64,000 bases of DNA from Acanthosoma haemorrhoidale. Lineage: Eukaryota > Arthropoda > Insecta > Hemiptera > Acanthosomatidae. The notes beneath the pieces were generated by a model. It did no database searches, had not been told where the DNA came from, and saw nothing but the letters and a program-made list of their open reading frames with translations. The DNA is taken from the NCBI GenBank assembly GCA_930367205.1, contig OV884014.1, positions 112,915,138 through 112,979,137 on the forward strand. Direction: 5' to 3'. Position 1 is the first letter of the stretch; every line of letters starts with the position of its first letter. Shown here piece after piece: positions 1-12,022 of this stretch. The translations under genes were made by a program, and so were the position numbers.

Positions 1-1757
1 AGTTTAAGAGGAAGTAAAGATTTTGATTGGGAGGAGAGCAGACTGGCACTAACGTCCACGGGCGATGTAGAGGTTGTATTGTTTTTGTTTATCCATGCAA
101 CATACATTTGAGAATAATATAATAAATAATACAATGAGCAGTTCCTAAGATAAACAATATTACCTTATCCAGAGATGACACAAACAACTAAATTATAAGA
201 TAAAAGCTATAGATAGCTGGTTGACTACCACCCAACAGTGAGGCAGACTGAAAAAAATGATAGAATTTTTAGTACTTTTTACTTAAATAACTAACCGACA
301 GTTTCTGGCATTGCCCTAAAAAAATTGAAAGTACCCTAAAACAACCTTTTGTTATTATTATTTTAGTATTATATAACCAATTAAACGAATTGTAATTGTA
401 TGTTAACCTTTTTCACTGCTTGTAAGGTTTTCACAGTCTGTTTCTGAATGCTCCTTCAAGTCTTGATGGGTTGATTATGAATTCCTGGCTATGATGGCCT
501 TTATATATAATACACCGATAACTAGACTAGATAATTGACTACAATTAGATAAGATAAATAATCACTTGGTATTTAAAGAGCCCAAATAATTTATCCATCC
601 AATAAAATGGTTTGGAGAGTTTTCGCATGTGTGTAGGAAGGTTATTGCTTTATTGTGTTTTAACTCAATCAAATTCATTTGAGGCTTTAAGCATTGTCTT
701 GCAGTTTAATACGGACAAAAATTTTAGTTGTTCTCTTTCAGTTAACTCACCGATATAATGATATATTTTTTATAAAAATATTTTATTTCTCTTCGACTTT
801 GGATGACAGTTAAGTATAAAAATAGGTAAAATACTTTTCCTAATAAAGTAAGCCAGTCTTAAGACCGAATTCTCTTCGTTAAGTTTAATGTTTAATGGCT
901 AACAACTACGACTTCAGAAAGAATATTAAAATTAACATGAAAATATATGAAATTATCGATTGTATTAATCATAATAATGTCATTGCTTTTCAAAGGACTA
1001 CCGAGTTAGGTAATGTTTTTAAAATTTGTCTTTCAGGTTTATTTTTGATAAAATCATTAAGTTGACTTGATAAATTATCACTTCCCCAGTAACACTACAT
1101 TGGTCTGTAAATGGTTCTTCGACTCAACATGAACATAAGTCCACTTCTTTTTCCTCTAAATCAATTTTATTTGTGTAGTGAAGTCTTCGATTTTTTAGGC
1201 ATTGTGTTGTGTTTTGTTATTTTACTAATATAAAACAAATGCAAGCTTATAATTTATTATATCTCAGGACAAACATTTATGTTACAAAAATTAAAGTAAA
1301 AAATTAGACATACTGTTTTTGAGTTCTTCACAATTTTTCCGTCTCAACTTGTCTAGCTCCAGCCAAAGTAATGTGTTTTGTTGATCCTGACTCTTCCTAC
1401 TTATCCTGGCTCCAACTAAAATCCTGCTTCAATGACCTCCTGTCTTTTTGAAAATAGCACCAAAATGTTTTCAACCCTGGATTAAAATCAAAAATTAAAT
1501 TTGCTCTATTTTCAATTAAAAATTAGTACATAAAATCATGCGCAGTAGATAATAAGTTGCGACGTGCAGAAGGGGTAGTAGGAGAAGGGTTCAGCATGTT
1601 CCAAGTAGCGATAAACACAATATTTAATTATGAAATTTTTAACATACTGACAAATCAAAATTATTATTCTTAAGCTTCAATGAATTATCATTGAATGCAA
1701 CCATTAGCATTTTGCTTATTAATTGAGTATTTTTTATTACAAATTTTTTTTTTACAG
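1..1757. other. AT-rich DNA, no exon recognised
   Basis: I see no convincing coding exon, RNA gene or transposon terminus here. It ends at a good splice acceptor (T-rich tract, then ACAG at 1754-1757), so it is probably intron of the gene whose exons start at 1758. Confidence 0.4.
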
Positions 1758-4700
1758 AAACATAAGCGTTTTGGATCATGGATAATTACAATTATCAATG
1801 AATTTAAATCTTTCGAGAAATATTTATATGATCCAAAATTACCGATAGTATTTGAAGAAGGAAAGGAACCTTTAGTGAAGAAATTAAGAATTCCGGAAGA
1901 ATCTTTGAAAGTACATAACATAACAGTAACGATCAAGTTTAGCATTTAAACCTTAGCACAAGAGCAAGAGACATTGGTTGTTGACATGTTAACATCATCT
2001 GTCTATCAGATGAATACAAAAATTTTCACTGAATAGATTTGTTTTTTTGAATATCAGTTCAGGTCTTTGTGAGTCCCGTTGCTTGATTTTGTTACATGAA
2101 ATTTTAAACGAAGCACTCATTTCATTTTGTAATAACATGGAAAATATTACCGTTTCCTTTAAATGTGATTAGCTGTAATTAATTATTTACTTGGTAGTGA
2201 AAAGAAAAATATTTTATAATTTTGATTAAAGTATCAAATTATGAATCTCGATGTCCTTATAAACAATTTGTAAGTTGTGTTTTGTTTTTCCAAACTATAA
2301 TTATAAAAGTCATTAACATTGAGTGCATAAGTATTTTTAGAGGTGTGAAATATTGTACCATGATGGTCATGGTCATTTGATGTGCAAATGATTCTAAAAA
2401 TACTTGTTACTCAATTACATAGTTATAAATGTGTTCCCATCATATTATGTAGTGTATGAAATTTAAGATCTTTTAGGATATAGAATCACGATGAATAATA
2501 TGTAACACACATTGTATTTTAGGGGACTATATTTAAAATAGTCATTTCAATCATTTTTGCAACTGTAACCTTAATCTCTACACACAATATGCTTGCAACT
2601 TTGAATTAAAATAAAAAATATTGGACATTTCTTCTGGCACAAAACGCGTGAATACATATTAATTTTAACCAGTACGAAATGCTACCGCTGAATGCTCTTT
2701 GACAGCTGTAGCCTATTAATGTAATGTAGTTCAAAATAACAAACACTGTTTTGTTATGATACGATCTCTGCTATGAGGAGTTATGATACTATAAAATTTT
2801 CTGAATGTTTACATAATTTACTCTATGTATATTTAAACATTACCTTATAAAATATTTACAGAATATATATATTTTGTATATAAATCAATTTCTTATGAGT
2901 TAAAAGATTATTTGTTCTTTATTACAGAATTATCGCGCTTGGATAACTAAAATGATTCAAACAATCATAATGATCGACAAGATGAGAACTGTGAAGAAAT
3001 ACATGAAGGAAAGTGATTCTTCTTTGGAAAATACCAGGACTGAAGATTCCAGAGAAATCGTCACCATGGTAGGTGAACTTGTTAGTTAGATGTATAGATA
3101 GGAGACACTGTAATTGAGCTGGCCAACCATTGGACAGTACGGACCTTAGGGTGTTTACTCAATGTGCTCTTCTATCACCGTTTTCTTACGAGAGTCCACT
3201 GGTGTGTCGTCTATTTAAGGTGTAATGAACGTTAGCATCTCAAGAGTTGTTGGATCTCTACAGCGCTAATATCACCTAATACTAGCTTAGGCTCGGAAAT
3301 GTACAATTCCAGTGATATTCCATGGAATTTTCTGACAATTAGAACTCACCGATGAACTTGTTATTAACCATAGATATACTAACATTCATTTCATAGTGGG
3401 CAGTTTCTCTTTTAGTTCCAGAAAACAATATTTATTTTCATTAACAACATTTGAAAAAAGCGCCAATGGCAATATACATACACATACGATGGTACTTCAC
3501 TATAAACGATATGAGGGAGTAAATTTATAAGATAAATGATTGAATTTCTAATATTACTAAGAGTAAAAACTCCAATTGTTAAATGTTGTCAAGTGTGGTT
3601 ACAGGAGATTGATTGTGTAATGAATGAGTTTAATGATGCTATCAATCACAGTTGAGGTGATGCGTGAATAGGCGGAATATCAACATCTGTCATACTAGAG
3701 AAAGAAATATGGTGAGACGAGACATTTTGAAAATTTATTTATGTTCAATTCACTAGGTATTTTAATGCTATGATTGAAAAAAATTTATATTTTTTTTTAA
3801 TTTCTGTTATATTCTATGGTGGTTGATTTGAATGCAGTGAGCGTATATGCTATAATAGGGGCACGGTAGAAATTGGACTAAGATTTCTACACACAATCTT
3901 TGCTTCGTTACTATTATTTAGTCATCGCTAAAAGGTTTAATAATAATGGATATTGTGTATTGATATTATATTTTCAGTAGTAATTTTTTTTCTTTATCAT
4001 CATTGAAAATAATAAAAAAAATCTGCCATAAATACAATAGTAAATGATAATTTTAATCTGTAAAGAAAAGAGACTTTTATTAATACTTTTTGCAGTAAGC
4101 GCAGCAAATTTTGGGATGTGTTGTAACAGAAAAATCATGACAAAAAAAAAGTTGGTGACCCTATACTAGCATGACCATTTAGGGCTAACAAATGAAAGTT
4201 TTTATGTAATTTGAGCCTTAGGTTCAATTATTAGACTAATTGATATTCTAGATTAATACTCGATTGGTTAGGGTCTTCATAATTTAGAGAATTTAATTTA
4301 ACACTCGAAGAAATTAAAGACAGATGAGAGGGTCTCTGTATTTTTCTTTTCTTTCCTTTTTGGTTTTTGAAGAAAAGAAACAAAACTAATGAAAATATAG
4401 CGCATAATAGTAATATTATACAAAATATAGTACAGGCGCATTCCACGCTTTCAGTCTACTACTTATTGAGATTGAATCTCTACAATATCATTATAATTTA
4501 TGTAATTTTTTTTTATTTATAATGTTTTCAATCAATGACATCTAGCAATAATTTTTATATCTTTGGGTTGGTACAGCTTTAACATTTTTTTTTTTTTAAT
4601 TTATTGATTGTATTTGTCTATCCCTGTTTTTATGGAATGATGAACAATTAAAACACTTTCAGGCTGACATGGAGATAGAACATGAATGGCAAGAAGGCAT

Positions 4701-5951
4701 GGAAGAAGCAGAGTTCCTAGAGGAACAGGTAAGAAAGAATAGTAATTGACGGCTTGTTCCAGGCATCATTTGTAGCTATTACTATGCACTTAAATATTTT
4801 TTAACTACTCGTCAGTATTATAGTATGGCTAATATTTAGAATGATATGGAAAAGAAAACAGAACATACAACTTAATCATTATTATTGATTGAATTGTAAA
4901 ACTAAAGATATATACCTATCTCATAGGTTTTTATTATAGCTAGTAATTATCAAGTGAAAATAATATACCTTCACATAATACGATAATGTTTTTTTGAGGT
5001 ATAAAAGAGTTGTTTCTTAATTACTGAGCCCAAAGGACTCTACTTTTCAATGAGCGATAACGAGCGATTGTCTTTTCACTAGAAAGTGGCTTTAAAAACA
5101 ATTTGAGCAATTCAAAATTTTGAGGGCATACTAACCTTGAAACGTGAAGTATTGAAATAAATAAATAAGGAAAAATTCTTAATTTTAACATTTCTCAAGT
5201 AGTATCTTATTGGCTATTTTATAATTACAGTTCTTATTTTACCCCTATGGTTAAGGGCCCACCGAAAATCGCAATGTAAAATTAATTTCACAACTATTAT
5301 AAAACATAAATTTTTGGTAGGAAACAATAGATATTGTTTATTTAATACTGACAGAGCCTGTTATATATATATAATACAATATAGGTTTTTAAATAATCAA
5401 GGTGCTTTAAAAAATGAAAATAAAGTATAGTACTTTTTTTATGTTTTGTTTTCCCCTAATTTCTGTCATTGTATTTTAGCTAAAAATAATCTGATGAGGT
5501 CTGGCAGAATATATTTTTAAAATTTCAGAACGATTCATTCATTTTTATGTCAACCATGACTGACCCTCAGCCGACTACCTTAACATAGTAATGCTTCAAT
5601 TCTCCCTATTTATCTTATAGTATTGAATTATTTTTTGAGCTTGTACGTAACTACGTAATTTTAATATTTGATTAAAAATGTCAAAACTGAAGTACAGTTT
5701 GTAAGTTTCTTAGTAAAAGTATTATAATAAATAAATGCCAATACAAATAAATTACAATGAATAGAGGGATTTTTGTTCAGAGCAAAAACTGACCTTCAAA
5801 AGTTTCAGGATTTATCACGTGTCTGCGTTTCTGATTGTTACATATTTTCAATCTTGACTTAATTTAGTACAATTCTATCATTAAAATATTGTTAAAGGTA
5901 CGAAATGAAGATGATGAATCCAACGATGATGATAACGATGATGTTGATTAG
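1758..5951 (+). CDS. 3' end of an unrecognised gene with an acidic C-terminus (four exons)
   Basis: Four exons chain in phase 0 throughout: 1758-1910 (51 codons), 2928-3068 (47), 4663-4728 (22) and 5898-5951 (17 plus TAG). Each has AG and GT borders (acceptors ACAG, ACAG, TCAG, AAAG; donors gtacat, gtaggt, gtaaga). The product is 137 residues from the first visible exon. The first two exons look alike: each has a basic/aromatic start, Trp-Ile, a hydrophobic helix-like stretch, then Lys-Tyr-(Leu/Met). They may be duplicated or alternative exons. The third is Glu-rich. The last ends in an Asp/Asn/Glu run. An AATAAA follows at 6030-6035. If the 1911 donor is skipped, the first exon reads on to a TAA at 1947-1949. 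Upstream exons must lie beyond this window or go unrecognised. I cannot name the family and claim no function. The last acceptor has a weak pyrimidine tract. Confidence 0.55.
2070..2640. repeat. Diverged duplicate block, copy 1 (intronic)
   Basis: This intronic block between the exons at 1758 and 2928 is recognisably similar, by eye, to 6455-7045. Shared text includes GTAAGTTGTGTTTTGTTTTT-like and TTTTTAGAGGTGTGA stretches in the same order. Confidence 0.6.
4231..4446 (-). other. Antisense ORF with one membrane span, possible terminal exon
   Basis: This 71-codon minus-strand frame lies in an intron of the plus-strand gene. It has no ATG start (it opens at GTG after an in-frame stop). It encodes a Cys-containing hydrophobic stretch of about 24 residues, then a Lys/Arg cluster, then a hydrophilic tail of about 40 residues ending at TAA. 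That is the layout of a type I membrane protein C-terminus. A minus-strand AATAAA lies about 150 nt downstream (near 4076-4081). It could be the last exon of an overlapping gene or chance; no homology is recognised. Confidence 0.25.
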
Positions 5952-6029
5952 AAGCCGCATCACCTCATTATAAAACTTCTGTAATATCTCCTTCTTCGTT
6001 TGAATAACCATATTGTCTCAACGGGGATG

Positions 6030-6035
6030 AAATAA
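6030..6035 (+). terminator. Polyadenylation signal of the 1758-5951 gene
   Basis: AATAAA lies about 80 nt after the TAG at 5949-5951, a normal distance for an insect 3' UTR. Confidence 0.55.
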
Positions 6036-6454
6036 ACTTAATTTCAAGTATGGATTGTTGATGTTTTTTGAATCTTTCCATTTTTTTATATTAATGGTTT
6101 ATTGTATCATTGATTAAAAATTCGCCAAAACCAAAAAAAATAATAATAATAATATGAAATTCACTCTTCCCACAAGTGTTTATTTTATTTCACTAGCACT
6201 TTTGTCAGCTACGCTGCTGTTGTCTACAGCTACACTCCTAGTTACTAGTAGTAAGTCTGACATGTTAAATTTAAGCAATATTTTAAGCACTTGATTATGG
6301 CAGTGTGGTTGTTGAAAGCACTAATGAAATAAAAATAAAAACTTGCATGATTTTCTTAATCTTAATCCACAACCTGCAATAAACCATAAAAAAAAAAATT
6401 ATGGCATTGCACATAATGCTCAGCATTGTCAGCCTGATCCGGTGATAGTAATTC

Positions 6455-7045
6455 CCTTGTTTGATTTTGATACATGAAATTTTATGTGGTGATCCCGTTT
6501 GATGTTGTTACAAAATGAAAAATATATTGCTGTTTCCATAAAACATGATTAACTGTAATTTATTATTTACTCGGTGTGATATTAATGAAAAATTATATAA
6601 TTTTGGTTATTGTATGTAAATTAAAAATCTTGACGTCTTTATAAACAATTTTTAAGTTGTGTTTTGTTTTTCTTAACTATAATTACAACATTGTGTTCAC
6701 AATTATTTTTAGAGGTGTGATATATTTTGCATAATTTCATTTGATGTGCCAATGATGCTAAAAAATACTCGTTACGCAATTACTCAGTGATTAAAAAGTA
6801 TTTATGTTCTTATCATATTAAGTAGGAAATCAAATTAAATATTTTGACATCATGATTAACAATACATAATATGATTTCCGTGCACTATAATTAAAATTAA
6901 AATTGTCACTTCAATAATTTTTGCAGCTATGCATCCCACTTGACTTGAATTTATTACGACTCTTCTAACATCTACATCCACAAAATACTATCAATTGAGA
7001 ATTCAAATTAAAACAGAAAAATTGGACTTTTCCTCGATGAAAAAA
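6455..7045. repeat. Diverged duplicate block, copy 2
   Basis: This intergenic block matches intronic copy 2070-2640 in order and orientation, with many substitutions. It could be a partial tandem duplication of the upstream gene or two copies of a transposon. No exon like the one at 2928 follows it. Confidence 0.55.
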
Positions 7046-7106
7046 TCTAAGATAATTATATTATTCTAATATTTACTTGATGCATTAATAATAATATTTT
7101 AATTAT

Positions 7107-8557
7107 ATATATTTTTTATATAATTTTAAAAAACTTTTACGTTATATCAGGGTTCTGTTAATAATTATCTAGGAAACTTCTGGCAAAAGGTTTATTGGAT
7201 TTATTTATACACATTGAATAACTAAAATTGATATACAAACATAAAATACACGCACGTAATAAAGAATACTATTAAGACTAACATTAAAAATGGTACCTTG
7301 TAAATTATTCTTAACTGTATACTAATACTGGCCAGTGCTTCTTGTGTATAATCTTCGTGTGGTTCGCGGATCAGCATGCTTGTTCTTCTCTGCCGCGCGT
7401 GGTTCTATTACGTCTCATGGCCGGATGTAAGTGATTCACCATGAGGCGGTAGCGTGGGTCGGTGACTACCTGGACCTGGTCTCTACCTGCTCTCTCCTCT
7501 GATGAACGAAGAATGTTTTTTGTGTTCATGCCGGTTTATTTATACTACCTCCCGCTGCCTTCTTGACTTTCAACTGGTTATTTAATGCCAGTTGTTTTGA
7601 ATAGTTATTACTTTGCTTAAATTAGAAGTTTATATAATAAATGTTTATATTAAATATGATATTATTTTATTTCAATTATTAATAATTAATATGACGACAA
7701 TAAAAACATTCATACTTTAAAAAATGAATCACGGATCGTTATTTAATGCTCGCTAATTTCGAGTTTATTTAAACAAACTCTATTAAAAATCATCATTTTA
7801 AAATATCACAACAATATATTTTTTATATAATTTATATTTTATTTTTATTCTTTATATTTAACTTTTACTTTATCTTAAAGGTTCTGTTAATAAAAATATA
7901 GGACAATTCTGGCAAAAGGAATAATTGTTTATTTACACAAATTGATTAAATTAATCAAGTGAAGTTTAAATTTAATTAATTAAGCGAAGTAAAATAACAT
8001 TATTAAAAACTACAGTTAAATTGTACCTTAATTATTACTAAAAGTGATACTGGCCAGTGTTTCTTTGTTGATATTCTTCAATGGTCGTCTTCTATTGTGT
8101 GGTTCGGATTAGCGTCTTGAGCGTCCTTGGTTCTTGATCCATGCCGGGTGAAAGTCTCGTGGCCGGGGTCGGATGTAAGTGCCCCATGAGGCAAATACAC
8201 GTACCTGGGATAGCGTCCCTCCTGGTGCTTCCTCATCCTCTGCCGGTTCAAAGATGAATGCCTTTGTGTTCTTACTTCTCGGTATTCCTATCTCTTCTCT
8301 GCCATCTTGATCTCTTGACCTCTTTGGTTGTTCAATCTTCTTTGGCTCATATATGATTACTTTTCTTGTTTTGAAGTTATTAAAATAAATTATTTATATT
8401 TAATTATTGATATTATTTTTATTATAAATATTAATGGTAGATACAATGCAACGAATAGTGTTTAAACATTCATGAATCGTGTTCCACCGTTCATTTATGC
8501 CCGCTGATTTTGAGTTTATATCAAAAACACCATCAAAAAATCACAACAATATATTTA
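7107..8557. repeat. Tandem dimer of a ~0.7-kb repeat
   Basis: Two units, about 7107-7812 and 7813-8557, share the same ordered landmarks. These are an ATATATTTTTTATATAA start, GGTTCTGTTAATA, TTCTGGCAAAAGG, a central GC-richer part with ACTGGCCAGTG and CATGAGGC, and a TCACAACAATATATTT end. The units are clearly diverged. There is no coding potential, and transposon-derived or satellite origin is possible. Confidence 0.6.
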
Positions 8558-10421
8558 TCTGATGTCAAAAATCATAACATTTAGATTTTGAAAATTGACA
8601 AAACCGGAAATTTTACTATCCTTACTTACGGTAAATGTAGAGCTTTGAGAAATTATATCATTATTCATTTAAACAATGATTTTAACTATATTCTTGTGGA
8701 TTTGTATGATGACCAGTGATCATCGACTTTTTTTTGGCTGGCTATACCCAGGCTCTTCTCCTAACGACACCTTCTAGAGCAGAAACCAGTACTCCCGTTC
8801 TTTTCAGAGTACCTGGTGAAGGTAAAAGATTTGGTCCATTGTGGATTTTGTTGACGAAAATTGCACTGTCTTAGTAATTTTTTGGGAAAAGGGGTCTGTT
8901 ATGGTTATTGTGTATTGGTATGTTAGCAGCAAAAGCAAAAGAGACATTACCCGATAATTTCCGCAATTCAGCAGATTTATTTTTCTGTATACGGAAGAAA
9001 TGACAGTTTTATGCCACTTATCACACATCTTACTTTTCTAGATACATTAAATAACATCAATTAGTATGATATAAAACATTCTTTTTATGTAAAAAGTTAA
9101 GTAAAACTTTTAGTTCGCATTAATGCTGAGCTGGTTCATTTACAGCAATTATAGTGGCTTAGAACCACAAAGGTTAAATAAAGGACCCTTAAAATAGGTT
9201 ACAGGTACCTATTAAAAAAAAATATTGAAGATTGAGAGACAATTTTAATGTTAAATTATTACTTACATCGATCCTTGTAAATTTAATTTATATAATCACT
9301 GTCAAAGAATGGTTGAAAATTTATATAATTGTATTAAAAACGAAGGAATTTTTATTGAAGATTTGGATCTAATGCAATATTTTTTTTTTTAATACAACAA
9401 TATAATATATAAGCTTAATGGTGTACCTATGGGTGAATTTTGTCGGTAAATTGTTGTTAAATGAAAATGAATAGATTATTCGATGACGTTATAGTAACAA
9501 AAATTGTATTAGACCCTTGCACCTAAAATATACAGGTGAGCTGCCGATGGTCATGAATGTGCATTATATTGATATGTCCTTCAATACTCTTAATAATTTC
9601 CTCTTGAACATTAAATTTACATATAAACTACTGTTCAACGATAAAATTAGATTTGTAGAAACATGTTGGTACATGTAAGAGATGTATGTGTCTTTAATTA
9701 TTCCCTTGGATCCACCCGCTATTATATGTTAGTGAAACTTGGAGCTGCCCTCATCTTCCGAGGAGATTTAGATTAGACTCTTCTCGAGAAAAGACCAGGT
9801 TGCCTACAGTCAATCTACCAATTGTGAGTATGATTTATTATTTTTGTAATAAGCATTTATATTGTAATAATGCTAATATCCTAGTATACAGTCCAGCATT
9901 ACATCAAACCATTTTCCGCAACAGTATTGTGTATCTTTGATATATTTACATTCTTTAAACATAGACAAAAAGTTTGATGGTCTATTTATAATACATTTTT
10001 TTCAGGACAGCAATTACAATGATAACACTAATAATTTCAATAAAAATTAATATGATTGTGTATCGTGATAATCTGAGCTAATAACAAACATGTCATGTGC
10101 CAAAAATCAAATTCATGCGTAAAATAACAAGTAAAGTAGAACACAATCATAAACTTACACAATAGAAAGACAGAATGTAAAGGCCTCTTAAGTCGGCTGT
10201 AAGCAATACATTTTGAAATGTCTCCACTGTCAAATAATTTTACTAGGCAAATTTTCCCAAAACATCCAAAAAATAATTGTATCATTGAGAAAAAATAGTA
10301 ACAAAAACATAGAGATCTGAAATATGTAATAATTGGACATTACACTGTTTAGAGAGACTTGTAGCATATAATTTGGTCATCTTTAAAATAACTTGTGATC
10401 TAAAGTTGCCTCTTTGTGGAG

Positions 10422-11031
10422 TGTAACAGCCCCGTACCTACCGGGAAATAGGAAATTTTCCTTTGGAAGAGGTTGAGAAATCAGGGAACGGGAAGTTAGG
10501 AACCTGGAAAGAATTATGGAAGACTTATCAGCTAGCCTGCACCAATTTATAACCGGGTGAATTGGTTGGGAAAGATACAAATAAAAACGATGACTTTTTC
10601 TACGCAAAAACTACTGGTTTATTAAAGTTAATAACTCATTTTAAATAATTTCTATAACACATAATGCTCATTGTATATTGATATAATAATTGAATGTCCT
10701 AAGCTCCCACGGGGATTAATGTCCCCCACACCAAGTGAATTTGCTTGAGTTACCTTTAATACAGTCCTTTCCTAAGATCCGTCTATCTTTCCTCCTTTAG
10801 AACACTCACTATTTCTCACAGGTATCTCCGTATATTCAATCGAAGCTTACACACATACGAGATAACCTTCCTTGTTTTGTTATAACATGTGTTCTTATTT
10901 TTTTATTCTTTCAATGCTGATGTCAAAGGCACGCGTTTATCCTCTTCCAGCCGTCTAGGAAGTGCAGATACCAGTCGGTGCCGGTAATCTAATCTCTCGG
11001 AATGGTACATACTCAACGCTGTTTTGTTACA
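10422..11031. mobile_element. Solo LTR (TG..CA, gypsy-like) upstream of L1
   Basis: The 610-bp insert begins TGTAACAGCC and ends TGTTACA. It is flanked by TGGAG (10417-10421) and TAGAG (11032-11036), which reads as a 5-bp target duplication with one change. The paralogous locus near 38800 runs straight through without it, giving the empty site. There is no internal coding region, so it is a solo LTR. The TGTAACA..TGTTACA termini suggest Ty3/gypsy (inference). Confidence 0.75.
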
Positions 11032-11835
11032 TAGAGTATTATCATTCAAATAATTTTTTTTTTTTAACATAAAACGATATACTATGTTTTTTATTGACCA
11101 CAAAAGGTTTTGTATAATTTAGACATTTTTTAGTGTGTCCTTTAATTTTATTTACCACTCTCCTCAAAGGTTTATCCTATTTGGGAAATTTAATTTACGT
11201 TACAGGAATAGTTTAGTCTGTTAATTTTAGGCTGTTCAATAGTCAATAAATTTGTTAAAATAGTCAGTTAAATGGTTTACGGGATCATTTCTCATGTTAT
11301 CTTATTGCTTTCTGATGATAGGAACTTTTTATTTTTAGTCAGGTTTCAAAAAGTAAATTTTGAGGGGTTTCCCTTAATAAAGACATCTATGTATTTTTGT
11401 ATGAGCTTATCGGAAGGTTTTTAGGGTTTTGTTGATTTTTCAAAATAAGAAAAGCTCGTTTCCATTTGTGTATCTAGTATCTGCTTGTCTGTTCCGGTCA
11501 TTGTAAGTCCCATGTTCAAGTTAGAGTCACACAATTTTCAATGGGGGATAAATTTGATATAAGGGGACATGGCTCATATTATTATTAAATATCATTAATT
11601 AATTACTAGATATTAACAACAAAAAATTCTTATTTATTTAAATATTTTAGTATAATTACCAAACATCTTTAACACCGTAATGATGTATCTGTGGGTTTCG
11701 TTTCTTCTAATTTTGTCGATATTTATTTTACATTTATTAGCAATTGTAGAATATAGTTCAAATTTAATTTCTAATGGTAAAAATAAATTTGAATAAATTG
11801 TGTGCTATCACATTATTTTCTTTTTTTTCAGCATG

Positions 11836-12022
11836 TCAAAACGTCGATAGCTAATCAATAAAGTTATCCGGTATCACAGCTTAGTCATCGGAACGCTTTA
11901 TCACCATAAGATAATATGAAAATGAGATAAAAGGTAAGAAGATAGGATGTTCATCTACTGACATCTTAATATTGCGCCTCTGGACCCAGAATCATTCCAA
12001 GCAGACGGATGAAACCTTCAAC
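11836..12022 (+). promoter_or_regulatory. Promoter and 5' UTR of OBP-like gene L1, GATA-motif rich
   Basis: Homologous to the regions just upstream of L2 and L3. Motifs include GTTATC (11863-11868), TTTATC (11897-11902), GATAAT (11910-11915) and GATAAA (11926-11931). The last overlaps a TATA-like TAAAAGG (11928-11934). A TTCATC about 25 nt on (around 11950) is a candidate initiator. A conserved leader, TCATTCCAAGCAGACGGA (about 11992-12009), precedes the start codon and is shared with L3. A GATA-factor input is inferred from motif density and conservation. Confidence 0.6.
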
